Below, piece after piece: positions 62,390-64,000 of a stretch of 64,000 nt of DNA; within the stretch, counting starts at the first letter, position 1, and each line of letters begins with the position of its first letter. The position numbers were made by a program, and so were the translations under genes. Under the pieces are notes generated by a model. The model was not told the origin of the DNA. It saw only the letters and a list, made by a program, of their open reading frames with translations, and searched no databases. Source of the DNA: Aquipluma nitroreducens (GTDB lineage Bacteria > Bacteroidota > Bacteroidia > Bacteroidales > Prolixibacteraceae); NCBI RefSeq assembly GCF_009689585.1, contig NZ_AP018694.1, positions 5,199,501-5,263,500 of the forward strand, given 5' to 3'.

Positions 62390-64000
62390 CTATGCCAGAA
62401 TTTCTTTTACCTGATTGTAAACATTAACAGCCGTGAATCCCAATTTTTCGTCCAGAACAGTGTAAGGAGCGGAGAATCCGAATGATTCCAATCCGAATAC
62501 TTTTCCGTCGGCGCCAACCAATCCTTCAAGGTTAACAGGCAAGCCGGCAGTCATACCGAATTTTTTAATTCCTGCTGGCAATACACTTTGCTGATATTCT
62601 TTGCTTTGGCTGCGGAATAAACCTTCGGAAGGAACAGAAACGATGCGGCATTTGATGCCTTCTTTTTCGAGTAATACCTGTCCTTCGACCAAAGTAGCCA
62701 CTTCTGAACCGCTGGCCAAAAGGATTACATTAGGAGTACCTTCAGAATCGGTAACGATGTAAGCACCTTTAGCCGCCTGCTGTGCTTCAGCATAACGATC
62801 GCCTTTTGAAGGCAGATTTTTGATGTTCTGACGTGAAAGGATCAACGCAGTTGGAGTATCAATATTTTCAAGAGCCAATTTCCATGCAACAGTAGCTTCT
62901 TCAGCATCAGCCGGACGAAGTACCAATGTTGAGTTTTTGCCGTGGTGGTTTTTCAGTTTTTCCATCAGACGGATTTGAGCTTCCTGTTCAACGGGTTGGT
63001 GAGTTGGTCCATCTTCACCGACGCGGAACGCATCGTGAGTCCAAACATATTTCACCGGCAACTGCATCAGTGCAGCCATACGAACTGCTGGTTTCATGTA
63101 GTCGGAGAATACGAAGAATGTTCCACAAACCGGAATAATACCGCCATGCAGTGCCATCCCGTTCATAATACAAGCCATTGTTAATTCGCAAACGCCAGCC
63201 TGAAAGAATGAACCAGAGAAATCGCCTTTGGTGAAAGCTTTTGTCTTTTTCAGGAAGCCGTCGGTTTTATCGGAGTTTGAAAGGTCGGCTGAAGAAACAA
63301 CCATATTTTCAACTTCACCTGCAAAAGCAGCCAAAACAGTGCTTGAAGCGGCGCGTGTTGCAGAACCAGCTTTCTGTACAATTTTGCTGAAATCAAATTC
63401 AGGAGCTGATTTGCTGAAGAATTTAGCCAGTTTGGCAGCCAGTTCAGGATTTGCTTTTTCCCAGACTTGCTGAGCCGCTTTTTTCTGAGCTGCAGCAGCA
63501 ATCAGTTCTGCTTTACGGGCAGCAAACATGGCCTGAACATCGTCGAAAATAACGAATGGGTTCTTCGGATCGCCACCCAAGTTCAGGATCGATTTTTCAT
63601 AGGAAGCACCAGCTTCGCCCAAAGGCATTCCATGAGTAGCACACTGGCGTTCGAAACTTGAGCCGTCTTCTTTCAGAGCGCCTTTACCCATGATGGTTTT
63701 ACCAATAATCAGGTTTGGTTTTTCTTTCTCAGCCTGAGCTTCTTTTAGTGCAGCACGGATAGCATCGGCATTATTACCTTCGATGGTAACTACTTTCCAT
63801 CCCCATGCTTCATATTTTTTTGCAGTGTCTTCATTGGTCACATCTTTTGTTTCAGTCGAAAGCTGGATGTCGTTCGAGTCGTAGAACATGATCAGGTTGC
63901 TCAATCCAAGGAATCCGGCAATACGTCCGCCACCTTGTGAAATTTCTTCCTGAACGCCACCATCAGAAATAAAAGCGTACGTTTTGTGAGCCATCACTTC
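62390..64000 (-). CDS. tkt: Transketolase (C-terminal part; 5' end outside window)
   Basis: The frame is open to the right edge, so the start is not in the window. About 535 residues are seen: the end of the thiamine-diphosphate domain (DGGVQEEISQGGGRIAGFLGL shortened as DGGVQEEISQ, IMFYDSNDIQLS), the pyrimidine-binding domain with ELTMACIMNGMALHGGIIP and the phosphate-binding DAFRVGEDGPTHQPVEQ, and the C-terminal domain (LLASGSEV). It belongs to the non-oxidative pentose phosphate pathway. Right-edge residues correspond to about position 140 of a full ~675-residue enzyme. Confidence 0.92.
   Translation of the reverse strand, partial: EVMAHKTYAFISDGGVQEEISQGGGRIAGFLGLSNLIMFYDSNDIQLSTETKDVTNEDTAKKYEAWGWKVVTIEGNNADAIRAALKEAQAEKEKPNLIIGKTIMGKGALKEDGSSFERQCATHGMPLGEAGASYEKSILNLGGDPKNPFVIFDDVQAMFAARKAELIAAAAQKKAAQQVWEKANPELAAKLAKFFSKSAPEFDFSKIVQKAGSATRAASSTVLAAFAGEVENMVVSSADLSNSDKTDGFLKKTKAFTKGDFSGSFFQAGVCELTMACIMNGMALHGGIIPVCGTFFVFSDYMKPAVRMAALMQLPVKYVWTHDAFRVGEDGPTHQPVEQEAQIRLMEKLKNHHGKNSTLVLRPADAEEATVAWKLALENIDTPTALILSRQNIKNLPSKGDRYAEAQQAAKGAYIVTDSEGTPNVILLASGSEVATLVEGQVLLEKEGIKCRIVSVPSEGLFRSQSKEYQQSVLPAGIKKFGMTAGLPVNLEGLVGADGKVFGLESFGFSAPYTVLDEKLGFTAVNVYNQVKEILA

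Overview
The window looks like chromosomal DNA of a free-living or environmental member of the Bacteroidota (Bacteroidia, perhaps Marinilabiliales/Prolixibacteraceae-like; the rank below phylum is inference). The evidence is a SusC/SusD pair with a FecI-type sigma factor and FecR anti-sigma factor, -7 boxes of the TAnnTTTG type, an IntDOT-like tyrosine integrase with Ser at the Arg I position, and a large pectin-degradation locus.

Region 1 (about 1-17.2 kb) is the end of a genomic island integrated at the 3' end of a tRNA-Leu(GAG) gene. From the left edge it holds the 3' part of a BrxL-like AAA+ gene whose protein ends in a MITD1-type C-terminal domain instead of a Lon protease domain. Next is a very AT-rich minus-strand module: a giant protein (STAS-like, HATPase, phosphoribosyltransferase-like, degenerate HATPase) split by a -1 frameshift in an A7 run, a degenerate response-regulator receiver, and a four-helix membrane protein. 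Then come three cargo genes (ArdC-like, an N6-methylase-like protein, a small protein), two of them preceded by copies of a 185-bp structured leader, and an ABC-three-component (ABC-3C) defence operon whose DUF3732 ATPase gene is also frameshifted. The tyrosine integrase sits next to the tRNA. No relaxase or transfer genes are visible.

Region 2 (17.4-27.6 kb) is ordinary backbone: a lipoprotein, a DUF6155-like protein, YebC, a DEAD-box helicase, an Nramp transporter, a gene-free 840-bp stretch that may encode a structured RNA, and two sensor kinases.

Region 3 (27.9-51.0 kb) is a rhamnogalacturonan-I-type polysaccharide utilization locus. ECF sigma and FecR are followed by SusC (with an STN signalling domain) and SusD. 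After them come oligogalacturonate lyase (PL22), GH106 rhamnosidase, an unassigned lipoprotein hydrolase, GH2, a GH43-like protein, a double CE12 acetylesterase, GH28 and GH105. Together these would import and trim acetylated, galactosylated RG-I oligosaccharides: deacetylation, rhamnose and galactose removal, galacturonide hydrolysis, and release of unsaturated galacturonate. Several families of intergenic repeats lie between the genes.

Region 4 (51-64 kb) has a Fic-family gene that appears to have landed in a second GH105 copy, of which 29 codons remain. It continues with an HxlR regulator divergent from an SDR and an MDR oxidoreductase, NudC, a four-gene minus-strand operon (small membrane protein, DUF1003, winged-helix DNA glycosylase-like protein, YARHG protein), a GH31 glycosidase with its own promoter, and the 3' part of transketolase at the right edge.
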